From NCBI GenBank assembly GCA_041739225.1, contig JBGSOG010000031.1, positions 1-64,000 of the forward strand: a stretch of 64,000 nt of DNA, in the 5' to 3' direction. Shown here one piece after another: positions 8,952-17,608 of the stretch. Under the pieces are notes generated by a model, which worked only from the letters and a program-made list of their open reading frames with translations, had not been told where the DNA came from and did not search any database. The translations under genes and the position numbers were made by a program. Positions within the stretch are counted from its first letter, which is position 1; each line of letters starts with the position of its first letter. The DNA comes from BOKV01 sp041739225. Lineage in GTDB: Bacteria; Pseudomonadota; Alphaproteobacteria; Rhizobiales; Rhizobiaceae.

Positions 8952-10574
8952 TTATCCCTTTGACATTGAGATTTCGCTCCAAACGATTTCAAGGTAGTGC
9001 CGCCCCGCCGGGCCATCCAGCCAGCACAAGCCGCGCAACTCATCGTCCCGCAATGGCTTGCCATGGTGGCGCAAGGCAATTTGTGCAATCAGCTCGGCAA
9101 AGTCTTCTTCGCAGCTGGAAGCGTAGGTGGCAGAACGATCTTCCGCAGTCAGCTCATGCAACCGGGTTGAGGGAAGCGCCGGAATTCTTGAGGCAGAGCG
9201 GTTCATGAAAAGCACGGGAACGCGATGTTCAAGCGCCTCGTGCATCACGGCGGTCATGCCTTCCGTGATCACAAGGTCGCAGGATTTGAGCAGCGATGAC
9301 CAAGAATCGCGACTGGCATCGCGGATGTTGGGCGACATGCGGTACAGCGGAGCAAGGTCCGAAGGCATCAGACCGCGATCAAGAGCCATATCGTTGTCGC
9401 TGGCCGTGTCGCGGGTGGTTACTTTCACCCTGACTGCCATTTCCCATGCCCGATTGTTGGCAACTGACTGCGCCAACCTGTGAGCAACCTCGTGGATGTC
9501 GAAACACGTCGGTACAAGGCCGGGAATGGCGATGTTCCAGCGGACAAAATTGGGGGCAAACAAGATCCGGAACGGTCTTTGGTCACCGGCCTCTGTCTCG
9601 ACATAGGCAATAGTCCGGTTTGCTTGGATAACACGTTTGCCAACCGGAAGACCCAGCGCCTGCATCGGCGAACGTGGCACAACCATAGCCGCATCCGGTG
9701 TCCAGTTGTAGCCACCGCCTGCCAGTCTGGCGGCAACCGCTTCGCGAATTCCGCCACCGTGAACAACAATGTTGCCATGGCTTTCTTCGATCACAAGTAT
9801 GCCATGTTGATTGGAAGTTTCGAGCAAGGCGACTTCCAGCGGATTGGCAGGCGAATCCACAGCGACAAACCGCAGCGTTTTCCCGAAACGTCCGATCATT
9901 TTTTCCAGTGCAATTTTGTTTGCGTCAACGGCGGCAATTTGCCGGGCGACAGCCCTGCAGAGGCTTTCCAAAAAGGCCTGATTGTCCAAAACATCCACCA
10001 AGGCAACCCGCAAAGCCCTTTCCAAGTTTTGGTCTGGTACGCAAGCGCCTGGCAGAATAATCGCCCTTGATGCTTCGAGCGGACGAAATATCGAGCGTAT
10101 TCCCTGAACGGTATTGCGCATCAATATCTGTGCGACACTGCGTCCTGAGCTTGCCGATAGGCGAACATGCCGGGGCAAGCCCGGCGTAGGAGCGGTGCGA
10201 GCGTTGTTGGCCCGCATGTCCAACATGAAGTCATTGGTGAAGGGGTTGGCAAGCGGCGGGAATGGAGAACCGGCACGCGGGTTGAACACTTCTCGCAGCT
10301 CGGTCTCGAAGCGCCAAGGCACGGGTTTGCCCTGGAAAGGAACGTAGAGATCGCTGTCAAGCGCTTCAGCCAGCAATCGCCGGTTTTCGAATGCGCCGAG
10401 GTCAAAGACCGATTTCAGCCCGACATATGCCCGCCGACCTTCACTGACCCCGAATTGTTCCAGCGCTTCGTCTAAGCGGCTTGCGACTTTTGCAATAATT
10501 TCAAGTGCGGCCTGCTGCTGCCTTTCGCCGATCAAACTGCCGACGGAAACACATTCTAGATTTGAATTGTTCAT
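8952..10574 (-). CDS. Putative surface-polysaccharide protein with GT-B-like C-terminus
   Basis: A protein of about 540 residues that I cannot place in a named family. The C-terminal third contains SCDLVITEGMTAVMHEALEHRVPVLFMNR, the layout of the nucleotide-binding half of GT-B enzymes and CDP-glycerol-type polymerases (a D..I..G....EAL..G.PVL pattern). The middle has an ETSNQHGILV segment reminiscent of the QHG motif of capsule-export proteins. It sits at the edge of the glycosyltransferase cluster, divergent from the next one, so a role in sugar transfer or polymer maturation is likely but inferred. The frame extends to an ATG at 10736; 10574 is preferred because the extra 54 residues look non-conserved. 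Confidence 0.55.
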   Translation of the reverse strand: MNNSNLECVSVGSLIGERQQQAALEIIAKVASRLDEALEQFGVSEGRRAYVGLKSVFDLGAFENRRLLAEALDSDLYVPFQGKPVPWRFETELREVFNPRAGSPFPPLANPFTNDFMLDMRANNARTAPTPGLPRHVRLSASSGRSVAQILMRNTVQGIRSIFRPLEASRAIILPGACVPDQNLERALRVALVDVLDNQAFLESLCRAVARQIAAVDANKIALEKMIGRFGKTLRFVAVDSPANPLEVALLETSNQHGILVIEESHGNIVVHGGGIREAVAARLAGGGYNWTPDAAMVVPRSPMQALGLPVGKRVIQANRTIAYVETEAGDQRPFRILFAPNFVRWNIAIPGLVPTCFDIHEVAHRLAQSVANNRAWEMAVRVKVTTRDTASDNDMALDRGLMPSDLAPLYRMSPNIRDASRDSWSSLLKSCDLVITEGMTAVMHEALEHRVPVLFMNRSASRIPALPSTRLHELTAEDRSATYASSCEEDFAELIAQIALRHHGKPLRDDELRGLCWLDGPAGRHYLEIVWSEISMSKG

Positions 10575-10770
10575 AACTGTTTCAACGGATCGGGCTCCTG
10601 CACAAGGCAACAGCCCTGCAAAAGCAGATCGCGAGCGAAGGTAAGCTTGCGTCTCGGCCAGAGTGCAAAGCAGCAGGGCGGATTTGCGCAAAACAATTCT
10701 CCAAAATGCAACCGATTGACTTGTTTGCCGGGGCACTGCAAATGATGACCAGCAACCAGAGGTCGGGAAA

Positions 10771-11469
10771 ATGATCAGGGTATTTATCGGTTTTGATCCG
10801 CGCGAAGCTATCGCATTTCACGTTTGCAGCAACAGCATCATTCGCCATTCGAGCGAAGTGGTGGCGATCACGCCCTTGGCGCTTGGCAACCTCAAAACCT
10901 ATTCGGAGACCCATTCGGATGGCTCGAACCAGTTCATCTACACCCGTTTCCTGTTGCCAAGCCTGATGGAGTACCAAGGCTGGGCGCTGTTCATCGACGG
11001 CGACATGTTGCTGCGCGACGACATAGCCAAGCTGTGGGCGCTGCGCGATGAAACCAAGGCTGTGATGTGCGTGCATCACGATTACAAGACCAAGGCGTCA
11101 ACCAAGTACCTGGGCTCGGTCAACCAGGACTACCCGCGAAAGAACTGGTCAAGCGTTGTGATGTGGAATTGCGCGCACCCGGCTAACAAGGTGGTGACAC
11201 CGGAATTTGTGGCCAAGGCAACAGGCGCACAATTGCACCGGTTTACCTGGCTGGATGATTCACTGGTCGGCGAATTGCCGAAAGTGTGGAATTGGCTTCC
11301 CGACGAGTTCGGCGCCAACCCCGATGCCAAGCTGCTGCACTGGACACTTGGGGCGCCATGTTTTCATGAATATGCGCATGTTCCCATGGCGACCGAATGG
11401 CACCGTGAAAAGCTGCTGACGGATTTCTGTTTGCAACGGGTGATTGACGGACCTTTCGAGAACGAATGA
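10771..11469 (+). CDS. GT8-like glycosyltransferase
   Basis: A 232-residue GT-A fold protein. The N-terminus RVFIGFDPREAIAFHVCSNS and the metal-binding FIDGDM (a DxD motif near residue 77) match the family of short glycosyltransferases resembling GT8. HWTLGAPCFHEY near the C-terminus is the conserved second metal/acceptor region. The enzyme probably adds a hexose to a lipid-linked or LPS acceptor in the cytoplasm. It is divergent from the preceding gene with 196 bases between starts. No membrane segment is present. Confidence 0.75.
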   Translation: MIRVFIGFDPREAIAFHVCSNSIIRHSSEVVAITPLALGNLKTYSETHSDGSNQFIYTRFLLPSLMEYQGWALFIDGDMLLRDDIAKLWALRDETKAVMCVHHDYKTKASTKYLGSVNQDYPRKNWSSVVMWNCAHPANKVVTPEFVAKATGAQLHRFTWLDDSLVGELPKVWNWLPDEFGANPDAKLLHWTLGAPCFHEYAHVPMATEWHREKLLTDFCLQRVIDGPFENE

Positions 11470-11998
11470 CGAGGGCAGGACCGATCGCCAGTTTAACGTT
11501 TTTTATTGTTGAAGATTTGCACGTAATGCACCATCGAGACCGAAGCAGAACTGTTGTTCGTGTCGAAATTGCAATGCAAAAAGCGCTGGCCTGCTTATTT
11601 TTATCAACCTTCCCTTTGACAGACAATCCGAATTCTCTAGCCCGAAACAATTTGCAACCTTTCTGCTCGAACTCTAAATCAATTAGCGCGTGATCGCCGT
11701 ACCCGGCACCTGGTGACCGAGCATGATGCCATCTATTTGTGTTGTACCAGGCGCGTCGCACAGCCTGCATCGTTGGGCCAAACCTCAATCCTACGCTGCG
11801 GTGGGCGTGAAAACCACTTGCCGCTTGGGAGCACGGGTTTGCGTGCTCATTGACGTCCATAACGTAAGGTGCTAGCCCGCAATTTATCTAGAAGACTTGG
11901 TCAAACTTGCATAGGCCAATTCTGAAGTCTGACGCTCGTGTACAGCTTCCGAAGGGCACAGTCGCCAGCCAGTGTGCCCGGTGAGGGGAGTCGACAAA
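11470..11998. other. Intergenic stretch, no gene supported
   Basis: About 530 bases between two plus-strand glycosyltransferase genes. Open frames on either strand show no family signature, and I find no clear terminator or repeat. The last bases contain GGTGAGGGGA, the ribosome binding region for the next gene. Confidence 0.5.
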
Positions 11999-12853
11999 AT
12001 GGCAAAAATTGGTGTCGGCGTCCCGACTTATAACCGAAGCTCCTACCTGCGAGAGACACTTCAATGTCTGAGGGATCAAATCAGCGCGGATTTTTGCGTT
12101 GTGGTCATGGACAACGCCTCCACCGATGATACCGGTGCCGTTTTCGACGAGATAGTAGGAGACGACCATCGTTTCACTTACGCAAGGCAACCCCATCACT
12201 GCCCGGTCCTTGAAAACTTCGATGCCTCCCTCAAGGCATTGTCGACGGAATACTTCCTCTGGCGAGCTGACGATGATCTTTCAGCGCCGAACTATCTATC
12301 TGAACTTGCAGCCGGACTGGATGCAAACCCGGAGGCGGATCTTGCAATCTCACCCTTCCGCAAGAGGAAGGGCAACACCGAACGAGCGTTCGAGTTGCCA
12401 AGGATGGTAGAAGGAACTTCGATCGACAGAGCGATATTCCTCCTTCGTAATTCGCGCCCGACTTGGGTTTATGGCATGTGGCGGCGCGATGCCTTGCTTT
12501 CCAATATGGAACGGATGCAAGGTCGGTATAACTACATTTGGGCTTCCGATCATGCCCAGATGTTGCCGAGCGTGTTGGCGGGCCGCGTTACTGCGCGATA
12601 TGATACATGGTTTCTGCAGCGAATAATTGGTCAGGCTTCTTATCACCTGGCCCCTTCGGATCAGTTGAATGCACGCCACCAGTACGAAGAGTTTGCGCAA
12701 AGTATCATCCGTGAACTTGACATCCCGGTTGATAAACGTTCCCAACTTATCGCTGCGCTAAACTTCCATCTGGACGATCGGGTTGGGCCGCTCTGGCGCC
12801 TTCGCAGGAGGCTTGTTAAACAGCGATTGAAGCAAGCGTTCGGCTTTGGATAG
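11999..12853 (+). CDS. Family 2 glycosyltransferase
   Basis: A 284-residue GT-A enzyme. It starts IGVGVPTYNRSSYLRETLQ, followed by VVMDNASTDDT (nucleotide-binding DNxSxDxT) and the metal-binding WRADDD near residue 90. It has no transmembrane helices and the usual length for a cytoplasmic O-antigen or exopolysaccharide transferase. GAGGGGA lies about 10 bases before the ATG. It is 83 bases upstream of the CDP-deoxysugar operon and in the same orientation, so it may be co-transcribed and may use that sugar as donor. Confidence 0.85.
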   Translation: MAKIGVGVPTYNRSSYLRETLQCLRDQISADFCVVVMDNASTDDTGAVFDEIVGDDHRFTYARQPHHCPVLENFDASLKALSTEYFLWRADDDLSAPNYLSELAAGLDANPEADLAISPFRKRKGNTERAFELPRMVEGTSIDRAIFLLRNSRPTWVYGMWRRDALLSNMERMQGRYNYIWASDHAQMLPSVLAGRVTARYDTWFLQRIIGQASYHLAPSDQLNARHQYEEFAQSIIRELDIPVDKRSQLIAALNFHLDDRVGPLWRLRRRLVKQRLKQAFGFG

Positions 12854-12936
12854 CGCGACACAGGAAACCTGATATCCTTTCGACACTTCGTCGCCGCATC
12901 ATTTCGGTAAACAGTAAAACGGAGCGCCTCGGAACC

Positions 12937-13704
12937 ATGAAAGTTGTCATCCTAGCCGGTGGGTTGGGCACCCGAATCAGCGAGGAGTCGCATCTTCGGC
13001 CAAAACCAATGATCGAGATCGGCGGCTACCCCATCCTGTGGCACATCATGAAGATTTACGGCGCGCACGGCATCAACGACTTCGTGATCTGCTGCGGCTA
13101 CAAGGGTTACATAATCAAGGAATATTTCGCGAACTACTTTCTTCACATGTCCGATGTCACCTTCGACATGACCGGTAACCGGATGGAGGTTCACCGGGGC
13201 AAGGCCGAGCCTTGGCGTGTAACGTTGATCGATACCGGCGAAACAACGATGACGGGTGGTCGCCTTAAGCGCGTTGTCGACCATCTTGACGGTACTTTTT
13301 GCCTTACCTACGGCGACGGCGTTGCAAATATCGACATCACCGCCCTAATCGCCCACCACAAGGCGCAAGGTTTGGAGGCGACAGTAACGGCGATCCAGCC
13401 TCCAGCACGTTATGGCGCACTCGATATCCACGACAATCGGGTTGAGAAGTTTTTGGAAAAGCCCGCCGGGGACGGTCAGTGGATCAATGGCGGGTTCTTC
13501 GTGTGTGAGACCTCCGTTTTGAGCCGCATAGTAGGCGACAATATGCCTTGGGAGGCAGACCCACTCGAAGGGCTGGCTCGCGACAGGCAGTTATCGGTCT
13601 ACATGCACCCGGGCTTTTGGGCAGCGATGGATACACTGCGTGACAAGCGGCAACTCGAGGAACTCTGGGAAAGAGGTCGCGCTCCCTGGAAGGTCTGGAG
13701 CTAA
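12937..13704 (+). CDS. rfbF: Glucose-1-phosphate cytidylyltransferase
   Basis: A 255-residue enzyme making CDP-glucose from CTP and glucose 1-phosphate. The N-terminal LAGGLGTRISEES and RPKPMIEIGGYPILWH are the signature of the RfbF/DdhA cytidylyltransferases. The metal-binding YGDGVANID lies near residue 125 and WINGGFF near 182. First gene of a tight five-gene run (rfbF, rfbG, an epimerase, a methyltransferase, a reductase) in which stops and starts nearly touch. It supplies the entry step to CDP-deoxysugars. Confidence 0.95.
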   Translation: MKVVILAGGLGTRISEESHLRPKPMIEIGGYPILWHIMKIYGAHGINDFVICCGYKGYIIKEYFANYFLHMSDVTFDMTGNRMEVHRGKAEPWRVTLIDTGETTMTGGRLKRVVDHLDGTFCLTYGDGVANIDITALIAHHKAQGLEATVTAIQPPARYGALDIHDNRVEKFLEKPAGDGQWINGGFFVCETSVLSRIVGDNMPWEADPLEGLARDRQLSVYMHPGFWAAMDTLRDKRQLEELWERGRAPWKVWS

Positions 13705-13707
13705 GAC

Positions 13708-14757
13708 ATGGGCTTTTGGAAGGGTAAGCGCGTTCTTGTCACCGGCCATACCGGATTTAAGGGCAGCTGGCTTTGCGAGATCCTGTTGGCTCGTGGCAGC
13801 AGCGTTTCAGGTCTCGCGCTCGAGCCCGGCAACGAGCAGGTGCTGTTCCGCCAACTCGGCCTCGAAACGCGTCTCAATCACAGTGTTTCAGACATTCGCA
13901 ACGCAGCGGCGGTGCGAGACCGTATGCAGTCAGTTCGTCCGCAGATCGTGTTTCATCTGGCGGCCCAATCGCTCGTGCGTCGCTCCTACCTGGAGCCACT
14001 TGAGACCTTTGCCGTCAACGTCATGGGAACGGCGAATGTGCTGGAAGCCGTGCGTGGGCTCCCCGAACCTTGCATCGTGGTTGTGGTAACTACGGACAAG
14101 GTTTATCAAAACCGTGAATGGGAGCAGCTATACCGAGAGACCGACCCGCTCGGCGGTCATGATCCGTATTCCGCATCGAAGGCTGCGACGGAGCTTGTGG
14201 TCAATTCCTATAGGAATTCCTTTCTCGCAGCTGTCGGAGTCCGCGTGGCGACAGCGCGGGCCGGCAATGTAATCGGAGGCGGCGATTGGGCTTTAGACCG
14301 CATCGTGCCGGATATTGCACGGGCGTTTACAAGTGGAGACACGCTTAAGGTTCGCAACGCGCGCTCCATTAGGCCATGGCAGCACGTCCTTGATCCCTTG
14401 GCGGGCTATCTTCGACTCGCCGAAGCGTTAGCCAGCGACAAGGCCAGCGAATTTGAGGACTGCTTCAATTTCGGTCCCGAGCCGGTCGACCAACGCAATG
14501 TGGTTGAATTGGTCTTGGAAGCTCTTCGCCATTGGGAAGGTCGATGGGAAGATCGGACCGACCCGCATGCGCCGCATGAAGCTGGACATCTGGCGCTTAG
14601 CATAGAGCGCTCACGAACGCGCCTTGGGTGGGCACCGCGCTGGGGTTTTGTTCGTGCCGTTAAGGAAACCATGCAATGGTACCGGGAAGCAGCCAAGGGC
14701 CAAGATATTCGGCAGATGACCCAGGCGCAGATCGCCGCATTCGAGGAGGGGCAATGA
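13708..14757 (+). CDS. rfbG: CDP-glucose 4,6-dehydratase
   Basis: A 349-residue extended short-chain dehydrogenase converting CDP-glucose to CDP-4-dehydro-6-deoxyglucose. The NAD-binding TGHTGFKGSWL is at residues 11-21, the catalytic YSASKAATE (YxxxK) near 151, and the typical ARAGNVIGGGDW loop follows. It begins 3 bases after rfbF, and its stop overlaps the next start as ATGA, so the operon is translationally coupled. No frame damage is seen. Confidence 0.95.
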   Translation: MGFWKGKRVLVTGHTGFKGSWLCEILLARGSSVSGLALEPGNEQVLFRQLGLETRLNHSVSDIRNAAAVRDRMQSVRPQIVFHLAAQSLVRRSYLEPLETFAVNVMGTANVLEAVRGLPEPCIVVVVTTDKVYQNREWEQLYRETDPLGGHDPYSASKAATELVVNSYRNSFLAAVGVRVATARAGNVIGGGDWALDRIVPDIARAFTSGDTLKVRNARSIRPWQHVLDPLAGYLRLAEALASDKASEFEDCFNFGPEPVDQRNVVELVLEALRHWEGRWEDRTDPHAPHEAGHLALSIERSRTRLGWAPRWGFVRAVKETMQWYREAAKGQDIRQMTQAQIAAFEEGQ

Positions 14758-15302
14758 AGTTCGTGCGGCTGCCGCTTACTGGTGCCTATCGAGTCGATCT
14801 GGAGCCGCAAGGCGATAGCCGCGGCTTCTTCGCCCGGCTTTTTTGTGTCGAGGAATTTGCTAAGTACCGGCTTGAAACACGTTGGGTTCAGTGCAACACC
14901 TCGTTCACTGCCGCGACCGGCACCATTCGCGGCCTGCATTTTCAACGCCCGCCGATGGCGGAGGCGAAGCTGGTGCGATGCGTACGCGGGGCCATATGGG
15001 ACGTTATCGTAGATCTTCGGGAAGCATCGAACACCTTTGGACGATGGCACGGCGAACGACTCGATGACCAAAACCGGTCTATGCTTTACGTTCCCAAGGG
15101 TTTTGCGCACGGGTTCCAGACGTTGACCGACGGCGTAGAGATGCTGTACTTTCATTCAGAGAAATACAGTCGCCAACATGAAGCCGGTTTACGCTGGAAC
15201 GATCCGGCGGTAGCTATAGATTGGCCTCTTAAACTGACAGAACAGTCGGGTCGCGATGCAGGTTTCCCTTCAGTCGACACGTTGGAGCCGATCCGGACAT
15301 GA
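14754..15302 (+). CDS. RmlC-like NDP-4-keto-6-deoxysugar 3,5-epimerase
   Basis: A 182-residue cupin of the RmlC family: GDSRGFFARLF, TIRGLHFQRPPMAEAKLV with the catalytic histidine, CVRGAIWDVIVDLR and VPKGFAHGFQTL. In this operon the substrate would be CDP-4-keto-6-deoxyglucose or its C-methylated derivative, not dTDP-4-keto-6-deoxyglucose, because the neighbours are CDP-specific; that is inference. The ATG overlaps the rfbG stop by 4 bases, and its own stop overlaps the next start. Confidence 0.88.
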   Translation: MKFVRLPLTGAYRVDLEPQGDSRGFFARLFCVEEFAKYRLETRWVQCNTSFTAATGTIRGLHFQRPPMAEAKLVRCVRGAIWDVIVDLREASNTFGRWHGERLDDQNRSMLYVPKGFAHGFQTLTDGVEMLYFHSEKYSRQHEAGLRWNDPAVAIDWPLKLTEQSGRDAGFPSVDTLEPIRT

Positions 15303-16531
15303 CCCTGCCATTTTGCCGCTGTTGCGACGCGGAACTTGAGCGCGTCTTCCTCGACCTCGGTCATGCGCCCCCGTCCAATGCTTATCTGAATCCGGTCGAT
15401 TTGAACGCGCCTGAACTGACCTACCCGTTGCGGCTTCGGGTCTGCGATGTCTGCCATCTCGTCCAGACAGAAGATTTTACCGAGGCCAATAGGCTGTTTG
15501 CGGCCAACTATGCCTATTTTTCTTCAACCTCGAAGATCTGGCTCGACCATGCGCAGCACTTCACCCAGATGGTGACCAAACGCTTCGCTCTCGGACCCGA
15601 AAGCAATGTGATAGAAGTGGCTTCGAATGATGGCTACCTTCTGAAGAATTTTGTCGCAGCTGGTATACCCTGTCTCGGTATCGAACCTACTGATAGCACC
15701 GCGACTGCCGCGGAAATGTTGGGCATCCCTGTCCTGCGAGAATTCTTCAGCGAAACACTCGGTAGACGTCTTGCGGCAGAAGGCCGCCAAGCAGATCTCA
15801 TTATTGGCAACAACGTCTATGCGCACGTCCCCGACATTAATGACTTCACGCGCGGACTGGCTGCAGCGCTAAAGCCGGAAGGCATCATCACGCTGGAGTT
15901 TCCACATCTCATGCGGCTCGTCGAATTCTGCCAATTCGACACTGTTTACCATGAGCATTTTTCCTATTTGTCGTCTGTCAGCGTTCGTTACATTTTCGCA
16001 GCATCGGGCTTGCGAGTCTTCGATGTTGAGGAACTTCCGACTCATGGCGGCAGCCTGCGTGTATTCGGATGCCATGAAAGCGCTGCGCACAAAACCACGG
16101 CGGCCGCTTTGGCGGTGCTAGCGCAGGAACAAGTGCGAGGCATGGAGACACCGCAATTCTACGAAGGGTTTCAAGAACGTGCCGATGCGGTCAAAGACGG
16201 GCTGCTGCGATTTCTGCTCGACGCCAAGCGCGACGGACACTCCGTCGCCGCCTATGGTGCGGCGGCGAAAGGCAATACGTTGCTGAATTATGCCGGCGTG
16301 AAGTCTGATCTGCTGCCATTCGTCTGCGATGCCGCACCTTCAAAGCAGGGCATGCTCATGCCCGGTAGCCACATTCCTATACTGCCCCCTAAGGCGCTGT
16401 TTGAAACGCCGCCAGACTTCGTTCTCATCTTGCCCTGGAACCTTGCCGATGAAGTGCAAGGCCAGTTGGCGCAGCTTTCAGAAGCAGGTACACGCTTCGT
16501 CACGGCCATACCGGAGATACGGATCAGATGA
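15299..16531 (+). CDS. Zinc-finger class I SAM methyltransferase (NDP-hexose C-methyltransferase type)
   Basis: A 410-residue three-domain protein. The N-terminal zinc-binding part has CRCC near residue 7 and CDVC near 53 (two CxxC pairs). A Rossmann SAM domain follows with VIEVASNDGYLLKNF, and a C-terminal domain (AAYGAAAKGNTLLNY) is typical of the TylC3/TcaB9 sugar C-3-methyltransferase family. Placed between an epimerase and a reductase in a CDP-deoxysugar operon, it most likely installs a branching methyl group on a keto-deoxyhexose. Start and stop each overlap neighbours by 4 bases. Confidence 0.88.
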   Translation: MTLPFCRCCDAELERVFLDLGHAPPSNAYLNPVDLNAPELTYPLRLRVCDVCHLVQTEDFTEANRLFAANYAYFSSTSKIWLDHAQHFTQMVTKRFALGPESNVIEVASNDGYLLKNFVAAGIPCLGIEPTDSTATAAEMLGIPVLREFFSETLGRRLAAEGRQADLIIGNNVYAHVPDINDFTRGLAAALKPEGIITLEFPHLMRLVEFCQFDTVYHEHFSYLSSVSVRYIFAASGLRVFDVEELPTHGGSLRVFGCHESAAHKTTAAALAVLAQEQVRGMETPQFYEGFQERADAVKDGLLRFLLDAKRDGHSVAAYGAAAKGNTLLNYAGVKSDLLPFVCDAAPSKQGMLMPGSHIPILPPKALFETPPDFVLILPWNLADEVQGQLAQLSEAGTRFVTAIPEIRIR

Positions 16532-17376
16532 GGCGCGTTCTGCTAACGGGCGCCACCGGCTTCGTTGGAAGACAGGTCCTTTTGGATCTGTTGTATAGAG
16601 GCGTTGAGGTCCACATTGTTCTCCGTCCAAGTAAGACCATTCCGGATGGTGTGGCGGCCGCATATGTCACTGACGATCTCTTCTGCGAAGACCAAGCTTT
16701 CTGGCACGCCGCATGCGAGGGGATCGATTCGCTTTTGCATGTTGCTTGGTATGCGGAGCCTGGAAAATACCTGACTTCGTCGCAAAATCTCGCCTGTATG
16801 GCCGGCACCCTCCGGATGGCCGAGTGCGCAGCATCGGCAGGGGTAAAGCGGTTCGTCGGCGTCGGCAGCTGCTTCGAATACGATCTGAACGCAGGTTATC
16901 TCCGGACTTCAACGCCGCTGTTGCCGAACAGTCCTTACGGCGCGGCGAAGGCTGGCACCTATCTGGCTCTCTCCAGGGCCCTGCCACAGCTCGGCCTATC
17001 CTTTGCGTGGTGTCGCCTCTTCTACCTCTATGGCGAGGGCGAAGATTCTCGCCGGCTGATCCCCTATCTGCGCGCCTGCATGGCTTCCGGGACGCCGGCC
17101 GATTTGACGTTGGGAAATCAGGTCCGCGACTACATGGACGTAGAAGAAGCCGGCAGGCGGATCGCCGAGGTCACGCTGTCCGATGCCCAAGGCGCGTTCA
17201 ACATCTCGTCCGGCGTACCGATCACAGTCCGGCAGATAGCGCAGCAGATCGCTGACGAGTTTGGACGGCCGGACTTGTTGCGATTCGGAGCAAGGCCAGA
17301 CATGCCGGAGGATCCGAAGTTTGTCATCGGTGAGCCTACGACGATCGCCGCACAAACCAGCAAGGTGCAGAAATGA
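16528..17376 (+). CDS. NAD-dependent epimerase/dehydratase (probable sugar 4-ketoreductase)
   Basis: A 282-residue extended SDR with GATGFVGRQVLLDL at residues 8-21 and YGAAKAGTYLAL (YxxxK) near 137. It probably reduces the 4-keto group and so completes the CDP-activated sugar. The C-terminus is short: it ends at IAAQTSKVQK, where relatives usually continue for another 20-30 residues with an LGW.P....L..GL segment. The end may have been lost when the neighbouring gene, whose remnant begins across this stop codon, was damaged. Still likely a functional fold, but stability is uncertain. Confidence 0.85.
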   Translation: MRRVLLTGATGFVGRQVLLDLLYRGVEVHIVLRPSKTIPDGVAAAYVTDDLFCEDQAFWHAACEGIDSLLHVAWYAEPGKYLTSSQNLACMAGTLRMAECAASAGVKRFVGVGSCFEYDLNAGYLRTSTPLLPNSPYGAAKAGTYLALSRALPQLGLSFAWCRLFYLYGEGEDSRRLIPYLRACMASGTPADLTLGNQVRDYMDVEEAGRRIAEVTLSDAQGAFNISSGVPITVRQIAQQIADEFGRPDLLRFGARPDMPEDPKFVIGEPTTIAAQTSKVQK

Positions 17377-17450
17377 CTGAGATATTGAGAGATATTTACA
17401 GCCGGTGTAATCTGCCGATCTTCCAGAACCGCTTGTACGAAACCCGGTAA
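17373..17450 (+). pseudogene. 5' remnant of a second SAM methyltransferase gene
   Basis: An ATG overlapping the preceding stop opens a 25-codon frame whose residues NLPIFQNRLYETR look like the start of another family of cluster methyltransferases (usual wording: P.FQNRMY....EA). A TAA follows at once. Bases after it, read in the same frame, begin EAWASP, consistent with continuation of the original gene past a nonsense mutation before homology is lost. The rest of the gene is missing. The identification is from memory of the family and is tentative. Confidence 0.4.
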
Positions 17451-17608
17451 GAGGCGTGGGCTTCGCCGCCACCAGCTTGCGGGCAATGAGCCCTGCTGCC
17501 AGGCTCAACCGCCTATCGCCCGGCAGCACAACCATGTTATGCACCGCAGATACCTCGAATAGATACGATCACGGATCGATTTAGGTTTTAACTACAAGGG
17601 AATAAGCA

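Noticed and set aside
11243..11860. Minus-strand open frame overlapping the GT8-like gene
   Set aside because: It runs antisense through a well-supported gene and has no family signature or start signal.
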